Source: Isoetes taiwanensis
Lineage: Eukaryota; Streptophyta; Lycopodiopsida; Isoetales; Isoetaceae
Length of the DNA stretch: 64,000 bases
Direction of reading: 5' to 3'
Assembly: GCA_021234155.1 (NCBI GenBank)
Contig: JAJEKV010000015.1
Location: 8,741,046-8,805,045, forward strand
Part shown: piece by piece, positions 46,141-57,587 of the stretch
How the letters are laid out: each line of letters opens with the position of its first letter
Numbering within the stretch: position 1 is the stretch's first letter
Translations under genes and position numbers: made by a program
The notes under the pieces: model-generated
The model's input: the letters and a program-made list of their open reading frames with translations, nothing else
Told to the model about the DNA's origin: nothing
The model's database searches: none

Positions 46141-48478
46141 ATATGTAGCATAATAACAGGGGGTTTCTTTTGTATTTTTATACACTTTTTAATATGGTTT
46201 TCATATGATTTTGAGGCGTATTCCACGAGGCGTCTTGTCGATATATCTAGAGTCTTGTGGCCTTGTATTTTTTTATGTTTTAGTTCGACATTCTTAATGG
46301 TTTTTGCTCCCCTTACCCATCTTAATGGCCAAGATTGACCCTAGGAGTTTTTAATCCAAGGGTTTACAATGGAAGCCCTTTTCCAATGCACCATTTTTAG
46401 GCGAATTTTCAAACTTGGCATGCGGATGTCGAGCTCTTCTTTTCTAGGGTTATCATAATAGATGCGCCCCTCAAGCTTCCCAATCCAAAGACCCTCTGCG
46501 TGTCGAGAATGTCTTTGGCGAAAGCGATCCAACTCTATCCCTAAAATGGAGCCCTTCAACTTCTAGACTTAGCCGCCTCATCAAAGGAACCTCCTTTCCT
46601 TAAGAAGGCCGAGCAAGCCCTTTAGGTATTCTTCTTCACAAAATCTTGTTTTTCTCTGTTTTTTTCTAGAGTTTGTCACACATTCTCACTTCTTTTGTTA
46701 TGCGGATCGATGTATGCTTCTCAAGGGCTAAAGAGGCATATGATTCTTTGGGAGGCTTTGGCGGATCGGGGCGACTTGGTAGCAAAATGGTATTTTTTAG
46801 GTGTATTGCCTTTCCTGCTTTATATCCCTGGCATCCAATACCCGCTAGTTTTCAAAGTTGTCATTGAACCACGGCTATGGTGCGAGAATCGAATCTTTCA
46901 AGCCGTTGGTCGCCATGTCGATCTCTCGCAATTGCGCCCTTGCTTGGGGTTTTCCTTCTAGTTCTCTTTGCCGTGACATGCTTTGGTAAGAATCGCTCCC
47001 TTCCTTTCTATCTAGATATGTCTTTATTGAACATGATTGATTGCATTCAAATTCTTTCCATGCATTTTTTACAATATTGGGTTTTATATTCATCGTGATT
47101 TGGCTCAAGACAATGTTACGTCTTTGGATTTTTCGATATAGTGCAGCCAACATAGAAATGGTGTATTTTAAGATAGACAAATGCACATTGCAACACATAC
47201 AAGGAATTTTAAATCTTTCTTGGATTATTATTTTTATTCGGATTCGCGGCAAGAATCGGGTTATATTACCTAAGCGAGAACTTGTTGAAGAGCACCGTGT
47301 TTTCCACAGGGGAAACCGATACGTGCAATTAAGGTACTTGGTAGAACTTAACAATTGCCCGTATATTTGTTTTCTTTTAATGTTCATGGGTTTCCTAACA
47401 TGATTCTTATTCAAGGCTGAGTTTGCAATCCATCTGCTTGCTCTTTGTTGTGGATGGATTGCCATTCTTTTGCATCGCTTGTGGATTCTTGAGTTTGCTT
47501 TCCGAAAAAACGCTTAAGGTAAAAGAAGGATACGCGGGTCTTTGGATGCAAAAAAGAGCCACCGTTTCTTAGCTTCTAGAGGTCGCTCTTTAACCAAGCA
47601 TTTAGCAGGGATGTATTCTAACACGGGAAAGCGTAGCGTAATCAATGTAAATCATCATGCTCACGGTACCTTATATCGCCGAGGCGATTGGAGCCCGAAA
47701 ATTTGGCTTCAGAGATAGATGGGGCAAAGGGAGCTGCTTGGATAGATTTGTGTTTGAATGTAGTGTTCAAGAACAAGCACGATTTTATTTAATCCAACAT
47801 GTGATACCATTCCATTCGCCATGATGCTCTGCGGAAATCTATGGTGCGGTGCCATATATAATTATTTTCTTGCTTTATCAAAGGTGTTGTTGCAATGTAA
47901 AGAAATTTCATGCTTGAAGGTTGAAATGCTTTTACTTTACAGCGAGAATGTGATCCTCTTGCTCCATAATGTAGCCATACCTGCCTTGAGAATGTTTGAT
48001 GCAAAGATTATCCTTTGGCATGTTTGATGTCCGCTTCATGCACTTATGCTAGATATAAGTGATTGTCGAGTTGTACCTTTCAAAGAGAAAATTAACTATG
48101 AAATAGGTTAAGTTAAGCCTATGTCTTTAAATGCACCTCCTTTATATCTACACGCCCATTCTATAAGGTTAAAACTTAAAAATCTCATCCTTCCTTTGAA
48201 TGTCTACCATTATGGACATGTCTCACGCAAGAATCAAATGCTACAAACATTATGCTATAATATTATAGTTTCTTAGGCTTCATATTATTGTTTTTTTTTT
48301 TTTTTTTGTTATATTGCTACTTATTAGATGCTACATGTTTTACATCCGACATATTATTATTTACAAAATATAACATCAACTCATCCAAGTGTGAAGTCAC
48401 GTTGTTTGTTCTTAGCCCCCGAAGAGGCAAAAATTTTTTAACCTATAACAAAACCATTATATTAAATTAAATTAAACA
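46141..48478. other. Unidentified insertion in the RT of element A
   Basis: Splits the RT between 'aactacaaa' and 'gcacattctc', which are contiguous in elements B and C. + strand ORF 46695-46961 (ALADRGDLVAKWYFLGVLPF, LLYIPGIQYPL) is unrecognised. A possible spliced structure exists (tttctag|ttctctttgcc at 46955-46970; ctttg|gtaagaat near 46985). No terminal repeats were found apart from the MITE at its right end. It could be a captured gene or a second element. Confidence 0.4.
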
Positions 48479-48830
48479 ATTACATTACCTTTAAATTAAA
48501 TCCCCCTTCAAACCCCCTTTGGTTTGGGTGCATATTCACATACGGGGTGGCGTAGGGCGGCGAGAGCCCCTATAATTATGTTTTGCACGCATGCAAAATT
48601 AACACCATATAGTATATTACCTCAAATCTTATAGTATTTTTTTGAAATCTTGTTATACAAATAGCAAATTCCATACTTCCATACCCCACAAGCGAGGAAC
48701 TTTATCTGGGTGTAGATTAAAGAATAAAGGGTTGAATATGCCTATCAACGACTCTGTTGCGGGGTCACCCCGGTGTGAATATGCACCCAAACCAAAGGGG
48801 TTTGAAGAGACAATTTAAAGGTAATGTAAT
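48479..48830. mobile_element. Foldback/MITE element, 352 bp, with ~60-bp TIRs
   Basis: ATTACATTACCTTTAAATT... at 48479-48542 is the inverted complement of 48771-48830, which ends AATTTAAAGGTAATGTAAT. The inner stem includes GGTTTGGGTGCATATTCACA and its complement. The target duplication is unclear because the left neighbour is the unidentified insertion. No ORF. Superfamily not assigned. Confidence 0.85.
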
Positions 48831-49890
48831 GAGCTGCACATTCTCAAAGTTAAGCCCCATTAACCTCGCAAAAAGGAGGCCGGCATTTATTGAGACCAAA
48901 AACCCCATGACTAGAAACTCATAATGTCCAAAAGTGGATTCTAAATCTTTGTTTTATGCCGTCTTAAAGCCACTTTAAGTTGCCAATAGCGGACTTAAGA
49001 TCTAGGCGGCTAAAACCTTAGCACCTTGTAATTGATCAAAATAGATCATCCATTGCGTGGAATAGGAAACTTATTTTTTATAGTAATCTTATTCAAGGCC
49101 GCGGTAGTCAATACACATATGCCAAAATTGTCCTTTTTCGACCCGATAAATCCTGGTGCACCAAAAGGTGAAAGAACTATCTTTGAATCAAACCCGGGTT
49201 GAAGTAACTCATCAAGTTGGCGCTTAATCTCGACTTGTTGCCCATGCATTCTCCTATAAGGAGCTTGATTTGGGGTTCCTTTCGGCAAAAGATCAATTTT
49301 GTGGTCTTGGCGTGAGGTAATGATGTGGCAATGTCATTAGAAAACACATCGAATGATTCATAGAAACAAAGTTTGGCTCATTTATTGGTGATGTAATTGA
49401 CTTATTCAGCGAACCCACCAAGAAAACAAAATGAGATTTCATTGCCAAAGCGCTTAAATTGAACAACGAAAAACCATTGGAATGGGGTTATCACAAGATC
49501 CTTAACCAGCAAGGTCTTTTTCGAGTCATCCAAGGCCAACAAAAATTACCCGAATCCGAGGAGTCAACCAAAGGATTATACTCTTGATGCGGGGCATCCC
49601 AATCAAAAGATCCACCTTTGCCAAGGTCGGTAGCCAAAAAAAAGGCAACGGCGTTAAAACCTTGAATGGAATATTCCAAATCTTTAACAACCAATGCACA
49701 AGGTGAAAGTTGACCACAGCGGGCGACAAATCCGCCGCATTTGTCGATGGAATAGTGGACAAGTCCAAAAAACCTTCACTAACCTCTCGAAATCATCAAA
49801 CTCACTACCGGGGTCAAAAGAGCATGCACTTCGATCACGGGCCGGTTAAAACAAATAAAGCGGCTATGTTGGGATGGTCTGTGTCTTTGA

Positions 49891-50190
49891 GCTCGTCTTT
49901 GAGCTAGTGCACCCACCCAACCACGAGCTCGGCCTGACAACTATAAACCCGCGAGCTAGCTATAAAGAGGCTAGGGGAGAGCTCATGGGGCATTATGGTA
50001 TCGTCTGCGGCCGTCGTGGTTGGGTGGCGGTATAGCTAGCATGCCATTTGTCGCGTTTTGAATGCAATAGACATGGGGCGTGGATGTCCATAGAGGGGTT
50101 GCATGCATCCATAGAGGGTTTGCTAGCTATAAAGAGGCTCGAGAGCTCATGGGAATGCATTCGTAGCGCGAGCTCACACTAGACCATCCC
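49891..50190. repeat. LTR fragments at the centre of the A/C inverted repeat
   Basis: LTR-derived pieces in both orientations: CCAACCACGAGCTC (- sense) at 49908-49930, then + sense GCTAGCTATAAAGAGGCT, GCTAGCATGCCATTTG, and a second + LTR start TGCAATAGACATGGGGCG near 50068 that is cut off before element C. This is the junction between the divergent elements A and C. Confidence 0.7.
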
Positions 50191-52346
50191 CAACATAGTC
50201 GGCTTTTTGGTTTTAAGAATCGTAGGGATCGAAAAGCATGCTCTTTTGGACCCCGGTAGTGAGTTTGATGTGATTTCCGAGAGGTTAGTGAAGGCGCTGG
50301 ACTTGTCCACTATTCCATTGACAAATGTATGGATTTGTCGTCCGTAAAACCGTGGTCAACTTTCACCTTGTGCATTGGTTGTTAAAGATTTGGAATATTC
50401 CATTCAAGGTTTTAACGCCAAGCTGCACTTTTTGCCCATGACCTTGGCGTTGTGGATCTTTTGATTGGGATGCCCCGCATCAAGAGTATAATCCTTTGCT
50501 GACCTCGGTTTAAGGTACTCTTTTGTTGGCCTTGATGACGGAAAAAGGCCTTTAAGTTGGTTAAGGATCTTGTGATAGCCCCCATTCCAATGGTTTTGTT
50601 CAATTTAAGCCGCTTGGCAATGAAATCTCATTTTGTTTTCTTGGTGGGTTCGTTATAAGTCAATTACATCACCAATAAAATGAGCCGGCCAAACTTTGTT
50701 TCTTATGAATCATTCTCGATGTGTTTCTAATGACATTGCCACATCATTACCTCCTCGTGAAAGACCACAAAATTGATCTTTTGCCGAAAGGAACCCCAAA
50801 TCAAGCTCCTTATAGGAGAATGCATGGGCAACAAGCTGAGATTAAGCGCCAACTTGATGAGTTACTTCAAACCGGTTTGATTCGCATAGTTCTTCACCTT
50901 TTGGTGCACCGACCGGGTCGAAAAAGGACAATTCTTGGCGATGTGTATTGACTACCGCGCCTTGAATAAGATTACTATAAAAAATAAGTTTCCTATTCCG
51001 CGCGGATGATCTATTTGATCAATTACAAGGTGCTAAGGTTTTTAGCCGCCTAGATCTTAAGTCCGCTATTGGCAACTTAAAGTGGCTTCGAAAGACGATG
51101 CATAAAACAAAGATTTAGAACGACTTTGGACATTATGAGTTTCTAGTCATGCCTTTTAGTCTCACAAATGCGCCGGGCTTCCTTTATGAAAGGTTAATGG
51201 GGCTAATCTTTGAGAATGTGCATGGTCATTTTATAGTTGTTTTCTTTGATGATATTTTAGTTTTTAGCAAGTCTTTAGAAGAACACTATTTGCATTTGCA
51301 AGAGGTTTTTTCGCTATGAAAAAGAAAGGATCACATTCAATAATAAGAAAAGTATATTCTTTCAATCTGAGATTGAATACTTAGGCCATATTGTCTCATG
51401 GTGAAGGTCTCAAAGTGGATCCTAGCAAAGTACATGCAATTTTAAGTTGGCCTAGTCCGCCTTCGATGATCGCTGCGTTCTTTTGGGATTGTGCGCTTAT
51501 TATAGAAAATTTGTTAAGAATTTTGCTAGCATTGCTTCAGGACTCTATTTATTAATCAAAAAAGATGTGCCTTTCTTATGGGGTGATAATCAACAAATTG
51601 CTTTTCAGGCTTTGAAGGATGCTATGGTTAACCCTCCCTGCTTCAAGGTTACTAAAGTTTGGAGTGCCCTACTTGATGTGTGTTGATGCTAGTGGGACCG
51701 CTTTGGGTGCAGTTTTTGATCGATCACCATCCTATATAAGCCTTTGAAAGTTGTAAATTCTTGGAATCCGAAAGTAGATATAGTGTATATGATAAAGAAT
51801 TCTTGGCTGTTATCCATGCTTTGAAGGTTTGGCGTCATTATGTTTTAGGTCTCCGCCGTTCATATTTTGACCTGATCATCAAAGCATTAAACATATAGTT
51901 TCGAAAAAATTTATCCGACGTCAACTTAAGTGGGTTTCGTTTATGCAGCGTAGATGATTTTTACAAAGATTATCATCAAGGTAAGGAGAATGTGGTTCGC
52001 GAACGCATTAAGTAGAAGAGGTTATGAGGTATGTTCTCTTTCTATTGCTTGATCGATCATTTGGATGACATGAAACAACTTTATGCAACCGATCCCGATT
52101 ATAAAGATATTTGGTTGATGGCTCAAACCGTTAACACTTTTTGGATATAAGATAACAAATGGTTTCTTGTGTAAGGGTCCAAAGTTATATATTGTTCGTG
52201 CCTTTAGACAACTTATTCTTCGGAAGTCCATGATGCACCTACTTTCCGGTCATCGTGGGCTTACTTGCTACTTTGGCTAAGGTTGAACCCTATTTCACTT
52301 GGCCCGGCTTTAGCGTCGGATGTGATGGTTCATATATCGTTTTTGT

Positions 52347-52850
52347 GTGACGTGCAACGTTTCTAAGAAAGCTCCCAAGAAACCTCATGGTATTCCTTTG
52401 CCTTTGCCTATTTCAGAAAGTAAGTGGGAAACAGTTACTATGGATTTCATTGTAGGTTTTCCACCGAGCTCTAAGAAGAATAATACGATTTGGACAAGCC
52501 AGGATTGTTTGACTAAGCAAGCACACTTTATTCCTTGTTCAAATAAGTTAAAAGCTTATGATGCTGCAACTATTTTTATTAAAGAGATATTTCGTCTGCA
52601 TGGTCTCCCTAAGATCATTATTTTAGACCGAGATACTAAGTTCACAAGCAAATTCTGGAAGGCCCTATTTATGCAATTGGGAACCGAATTACGGTTTTCC
52701 ACTGCTTTTCATCCACGTACTGATGGGCAATTCGAGGTGGTAAATAAGGTTATTTCTTCCATCTTAAGAGGATTTGTCAATGAACATCAGGGACATTGGG
52801 AACCCTACTTGCCTCTTCTGATAACACCGTTCAGTCTACCATTAAGATGA
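52347..52850 (+). pseudogene. Integrase core of gypsy element C (longest intact piece)
   Basis: 167 codons open. KWETVTMDFIVGF carries the first catalytic Asp, ILDRDTKFTS the second, and the Glu falls in GQFEVVNKVI. It is followed by EHQGHWEPYLP. The preceding HHCC zinc region is frameshifted. The matching segment of element A has lost the second Asp region (IISIEILSLQ), so C is the better preserved copy. Confidence 0.85.
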
Positions 52851-53027
52851 CACCTTTTCGTGCGGTCTATGGTCAGGCGGTTTGGGAACCACTCTTTTAG
52901 AGTGTGTGATGATGTTCTACCTACGATGATTTTATTCTTGAGTGTAAAGATCTTATAGACTGCTTGGGCTCGTATTCAGGATGCTCAAGCTACTTTTATC
53001 AAGAAATCATCTAAGGTACAACAAACA

Positions 53028-53294
53028 ATGACTTTTAAGGAAGGTGATTGGGTATGGATGAGGATTCACAAAGGCCACTTTAAGAAGGACGCGTGCAAGA
53101 AAGACCTTAAGTTGGCGCCTCGATTCCATGGACCCTTTCAAGTCATTAAAGTTATCAATGAGAATGCATATAAGTTGCGATTACCTCAAGGTTGGAAAAT
53201 GCATGATGTTGTTAATGTCTCATTTTTAAAAAGCCTATCAAGGAAAAAATTTTTGCCCCAAGTAGGGCAAATAAGCGAACCCGTAATTGATTGA
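53028..53294 (+). pseudogene. Integrase C-terminal domain of gypsy element C
   Basis: EGDWVWMRIHKGHFKKD, FHGPFQVIKVINENAYKLRL and VVNVSFLK are the GPY/F-type integrase C-terminus. The same stretch in element A (44069-44332) is nearly identical at protein level, showing the recent common origin of A and C. Confidence 0.85.
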
Positions 53295-53586
53295 AGATCC
53301 GTAAGTTTTGAGCCTAAACAATTCTCAATGCTAAATCCACTAGTGGTTCTAAGCAATATTTGGTTAAGTTTGTCAATAAGCCTTTGGAGGACGCTTCATG
53401 GGTTCTGGCAATTTATTAGAGGCCTATTCCGATATTCTCGTGATGAATATAACGCCCCTAAGGCACAAGACATTGGGGAGGCTTCTAGTAGCCTAAACGA
53501 GGGCCAAGATAAGATTATGCTAAGATGGCAAAAGGACTCTAGTCCCCTTGCAGCAGAGAACTGCTGCGATGTCAAGGGGGAGGGAA

Positions 53587-53825
53587 TGCAATAGACATGG
53601 GACGTGGACGTCCATAGAGGGGTTGCATGCATCTCTAGAGGGGTTGCATGCATCCATAGAGGGTTTGCTAGCTATAAAGAGGCTCCTGGGAGAGCTCATG
53701 GGGCATTCAAGATATCCATGGCCGAAGCTCGTGTGGTTGGGTGGCGAGTATAGCTAGCACGCCATTTGTCTAGGGTTGCATGCAACCCCTCCATGGATGT
53801 CCACGTCCCATGTCCATTGCATTCA
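53587..53825 (+). repeat. 3' LTR of element C followed by an inverted LTR fragment
   Basis: TGCAATAGACATGGGACG starts the + LTR at 53587, which runs to about 53775 (GCACGCCATTTGTC). It then flips: 53776-53825 is the reverse complement of an LTR start (CCACGTCCCATGTCCATTGCA). The cluster therefore ends with a - strand LTR end, as if A, B and C were nested or rearranged copies. Confidence 0.75.
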
Positions 53826-54181
53826 CAGTAACCTCGGCACCGTATACAACTGTTTATTCATTCTATATAGCTCAAACCGATGGTTTCGGCTAGATCCAAG
53901 TAACTAGAATAGCATTTTAGACTGTTGTATATATCCCACATGCCAATAGCAGAAAAACGACCTTTTGGCCGACCATTGAATTTGGTATTTTTACTTTGCT
54001 TGAAATAATGAGAATAAGAACCTTTAAATTTAAACGTATTAACCTTAGCTGCTTACATAGGTCAACCTTCAAGAATATGTTTGTCTCAACTTTGTGTGCT
54101 GCCTCAGCTTCTTAGCCTGCACAATCTTATCATGCAACAATGTTAATCAATGCATATAATATAACCTGATATACCTTCACT
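53826..54181. other. No gene seen; possibly decayed copia leader/gag
   Basis: AT-rich; - strand frames are broken. It lies just downstream, in - strand terms, of the putative copia LTR at 54182-54884. Confidence 0.3.
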
Positions 54182-54884
54182 GTAATTCACTGAATGGGAT
54201 AAGTTCACCGTCCAATCGAGCTCAGACATGAGAGCAAAAGCAAGCGCGTATTCAGAGGATCACCCCAATCCGGAGATCTGTCAAAACAACAATTTTTGTC
54301 CTCTTTGGGTTTAACTTTCAAGATGAGACTGAAATATGGAAGATTTGGATCTGATTGATACTATAAGCAAAAGAGGCTTAAGCAATAAACCATCAGTTGA
54401 TCTAGCATGAGCTTTAACTCTCCCTCCGTGACAGTCTATCACCCACAACTAACTAGTAAATCCGATACTCCATCTGATTCCTCCTACTTAGATTTATAGG
54501 TCTTTTTGGAAAAGGTAAAAAGGTGCAGACATAGAATATATATTACAAGAAATAATACAAGAAAAGGTTATATATTTCCAACACAAAGACATAGATATAT
54601 AGCTTTGGCATATCGACCCTTTTTTCCAGCTATTCTAGGTTGAAGAGATGCGATCTGGGTCAGTTTTCTGATCTTGCCTTGGCTGTTTGCAACCCATTCT
54701 TGGGTCCCGTTATCAGCCTTATATAATTTACAGTAATGTTATAAATTAATTAATATTGCCCTTAGGAATGTAAATTCACAAGATATTTGGCAAATGAGAA
54801 GAATATAGCTAAGAGAGAATGCCATGCCTGCTTGTGCTCATCCTTCAAGTCTCTTAGCCGCTCCTCCGAGCTTGTGCTGTAACA
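54182..54884 (-). repeat. Putative copia LTR (copy 2 of the 0.7-kb dispersed repeat)
   Basis: Homologous to 39083-39767 through most of its length. The - strand begins TGTTACAGCACAAGCTCGG and ends near GAATTACA. The two copies bracket the gypsy cluster (40496-53825). Confidence 0.55.
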
Positions 54885-55230
54885 GAATGCTGAATGTTCT
54901 AGGTGAGACAATATAATAAGATGCGAAGAGGGGACAGTCCAGACGTTTCAATCCTGAACTTTTCGAATCATGGCGGTCACACTTTCAGACAAGATTGTCT
55001 TAAGACATACCACAATCATTTTGGATGATCATGATAGCCATGGCTGGCAGCTAGGGAAATAGAAATTTATTTTGCGCATGCACACACATTCCACAGGTTG
55101 CAACCTTTGTGCGTTGCATGTTTTGCTATGGTTTGGACAACCAAAAGGTTGCTTTGCAACTCATTTCTCCGACTTAGTCAAATAGTGGACTGCATGAGGT
55201 ATCATTTTCATAAGAAATATTATAAACAGT
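54885..55230. other. No gene seen
   Basis: No recognisable coding or repeat signal. Confidence 0.4.
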
Positions 55231-55900
55231 ATGTATATTGAAATTCTGTCCTCAATGAGCTTGGAGAAGATTCATAATACCTTTACCATATTATCACTGA
55301 AGGGCTTGCAAATGGGCATTGGCATCATGCTACTGAATTTTTGGAAAATCAATGGTATTAATAGGTATAAGATTAATAAGGCCTACAAATATTTAAGCAA
55401 GGACCAGCAGATCTCCATTCATAATAAATAAGAAACTGATCCCCAGAGGAGGATCAAAAACTTCAAATTCTTATGGAAGAGTCCCATTCATCCTAAGATC
55501 AAAGCCTTTATCTGGCAGCTCTAGCACAAATAGGAAAAGATGGAGACTTGGTATATTTGATACTGACATTTGTATGAGATGTGTGTAGAATCTGGAAGAT
55601 AAGAACCACATTTTTAAGACATGTATTTAGGTTGAATGGATCCTCCTCCATCTCATACAGAACACGAGTTTAGTATCCCAAATCTCTCCTCCATCTCATT
55701 TCCAGGATCAGCCCTCTGATTGGAGGATTTTTATTTTTCTCTAGAGAATTTGGAAAGGGAGAGACTCTCTAATCTTCAATCGTGAGATAATATGGTCTTT
55801 TTCAACTATCAAACAAACCAGATATGATATAAACTGGATCTATGAATAGAATAGAATAGAATAGAATAAATTTTTTAACGTCCACGGAGACCAATAGGTC
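55231..55900 (+). pseudogene. LINE (L1-type) zf-RVT C-terminal fragment
   Basis: The + strand gives WKSPIHPKIKAFIWQL, then in broken frame ICMRCV, EDKNHIFKTC and RIWKGRD, the zf-RVT zinc-binding domain typical of plant L1-type LINEs (WxxxIPPKIxxFxW ... CxxC ... H...C). An AATAG microsatellite (55846-55870) follows instead of a clear poly(A) tail. Confidence 0.7.
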
Positions 55901-56457
55901 ATGGGACCCATACAATGGGCTAGTACAATCATTACTACTAGGATTAAAAAACCCCTGCCTCGAAAGGTTTTCAAGGGAAAAACCTTTGCAGTAATGATGA
56001 TACTAGACAAGCAGAGATAATGACTACTGAGGGCTCAGTAATTGCAGATGTTTAACTAGAACCTCAAATATTTAATAATCAGGTTTGGATTAAGTTCTTT
56101 TTTTCTAACAAGTTTGTAAGTTTGAGCTAAAATCAAAAGGCCTGTCCAAAATCTGATAACTACCAAAAATTCTCATTGTCCATATAGAAAAATATATGGA
56201 AATCTTCTAGATTATTTCTTTGCATCACCAACTCAGCCAAAAAAATTTATTTCTTAATCGAAGATTTTTTTTATCTCTGTGTTCTCCCAAGGCTGATGCC
56301 ATTGACCTTAGCTCAAACAATATCTCAACCATCTATAAACTTAGACATCAGCTACTTTAGCCCAGCCCTCCATTACGAAGGTATAACTACAATTTATGCT
56401 AAGGCTGGATTCACATGCACTTTCACGACCCTCGCCATCATGTAAAAGGGCTCACCC
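55901..56457. other. No gene seen; end holds part of a 57.1-kb-type repeat
   Basis: The last 60 bases (ATTCACATGCACTTTCACGACC...) resemble the repeat at 57082-57310 and form the left flank of the LINE insertion. Confidence 0.4.
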
Positions 56458-57081
56458 TTTTTTTTTTTTTTGAATAACGTGTTTTACTTCATATTATACA
56501 CTCAAAATATTACAAAGTACTTCCAGAAGTAAGAAATGTCCCTGAAGCATCAATCACTTTTAGATGATCACTCCATATTGGAAGTTTAATACGATCAGGC
56601 CAATTGAAGATCTGAAAGCAATTATACAACTTTTTACGAATTTCTTGAAGCACCACCTGAGAAGAAATACGCTTATCATAAAAGACCTTTCTTCGCCTTC
56701 GCTTCCATACACTCCATATTAGCCAAGACTTTGCCATGTGAAATGTAATCCTTTTAGAAGCGTCCCAAGTCGATTTGGATAAATACCCAAAAGAAAGTGC
56801 CGACTATCCAAAGATACCGCAAAAGAGAATGCAAAAAAGACCTAAGACTACTCACCATTTCTGCGCAAATATAAATAAAGGTGCTCCAATGTTTCAATGC
56901 ACCGCCACACATTGGGCAAAGTGGGCTTACTCCCAAACTTTAAAGCGATGAACCATCTCATTAACTCTCAAAGAGCCGATGAATCACCCGCAGAAGTAGA
57001 ACATTTACCTTTGGAGGATTATATTTAGACCAAACAAGGTTCCAGATGGATTGCCATTGAGAAGGCAAAGTCTGTAAGTGC
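56458..57081 (-). mobile_element. 5'-truncated LINE (L1-type) insertion
   Basis: The T run at 56458-56471 is the poly(A) tail on the - strand. ORFs 56754-56936 (CPMCGGALKHWSTFIYIC, a zf-RVT Cys/His set) and 56510-56737 (SWLIWSVWKRRRRKVF, the LINE C-terminal W.IW..RR..F block) are in order. The 5' junction meets CACCCTTTT at 57082-57090, which repeats CACCCTTTT beginning at 56453, a likely 9-bp target duplication though blurred by the T run. Confidence 0.85.
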
Positions 57082-57310
57082 CACCCTTTTACGCCCACCA
57101 TCGCCAATTTGCACTGGGCAAAACAGGCCCCCTCCCCAGCGATGGTTGCATATGAACCGGCCCTAAGGATGGGTTCAAATGTGCCATGGCAGCCATCGCC
57201 ATTGCGTAAAATGCCTCACTCTTTTACGCCCACCACTGGCCATCCTTAATTTGCACAGGGTATAACAGGACCCCTCTCCGGCTACTATCCATGTGAACCG
57301 GCTCTGTAAC
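57082..57310. repeat. Two diverged ~120-bp direct repeats
   Basis: CTTTTACGCCCACC at 57086-57099 and 57211-57224 starts each unit, and both contain AATTTGCACxGGG and ATGTGAACCGGC-like sequence. The LINE at 56458-57081 inserted into another copy of the same repeat. Confidence 0.7.
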
Positions 57311-57587
57311 CCCCTCCGGTGGACCTAAAAAAAATTGCCACGTAACCTGATACCTCGTGGTGCGAGCGGTCTACAATTGTTTTGCAGACGTGGGTTCATT
57401 TAGGCCTTCGAGATCAAATTTCTTGCTGAAACCCTGAAGCACACCCGGGATCAGCCGGAAGCATGGCGATCTGCTTCTGAACGCTGGTTTTTGTAATACA
57501 ATTTGTCTCGTGGTTGCCAATCTAAGGAGTATAAGTTTAGGTCGCAAAATTTGGATGGGTACTTCCGATTTAGGTTCCGATGCGATC

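Larger units (their letters stand above)
43844..49890 (-). mobile_element. Gypsy element A: gag-less, pol on - strand, split by a 2.7-kb insertion
   Basis: Order on the - strand: protease (about 49870-49300), RT N-terminus (49288-48831; RRMHGQQVEIKRQLDELLQ, KDNFGICVLTT), interruption 46141-48830, RT C-terminus (46140-45830; KKSIFFQSEIEYLGHIV), RNase H (45780-45400), integrase (45210-44330; DCLTKQAHFIPCSNKLKAYD), integrase C-terminal domain (44332-44069; KEGDWVWMRIHKGHF) and chromodomain (44076-43880; KQYLVKFVNKPLEDASWV). Gag is absent: upstream of the protease, sequence identity with element B stops within a few bases of the gag TAG and LTR-like sequence (GAGCTCG) begins. Many frameshifts. 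Confidence 0.88.
50191..53586 (+). mobile_element. Gypsy element C: gag-less, pol on + strand
   Basis: Mirror image of element A without the 2.7-kb insertion. Protease (50220-50520), RT (50735-51470; KRQLDELLQTGLIR, FFDDILVFSKSLEEHY), RNase H (51480-51990), integrase zinc region (52190-52370), core (52380-52850; VTMDFIVGFPPS, HGLPKIIILDRDTKF, TDGQFEVVNKVI), C-terminal domain (53028-53294) and chromodomain (53330-53400; KQYLVKFVNKPLEDASW in broken frame). The purine tract CAAGGGGGAGGGAA (53573-53586) precedes the 3' LTR. Gag is missing with the same breakpoint as element A: it starts (ACACTAGACCATCCCC) at the gag stop/pol start. Confidence 0.88.

Noticed and set aside
46695-46961. 88-codon ORF as a host gene
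   Set aside because: No recognised family and no confirmed splice partners; kept only as part of an unidentified insertion.
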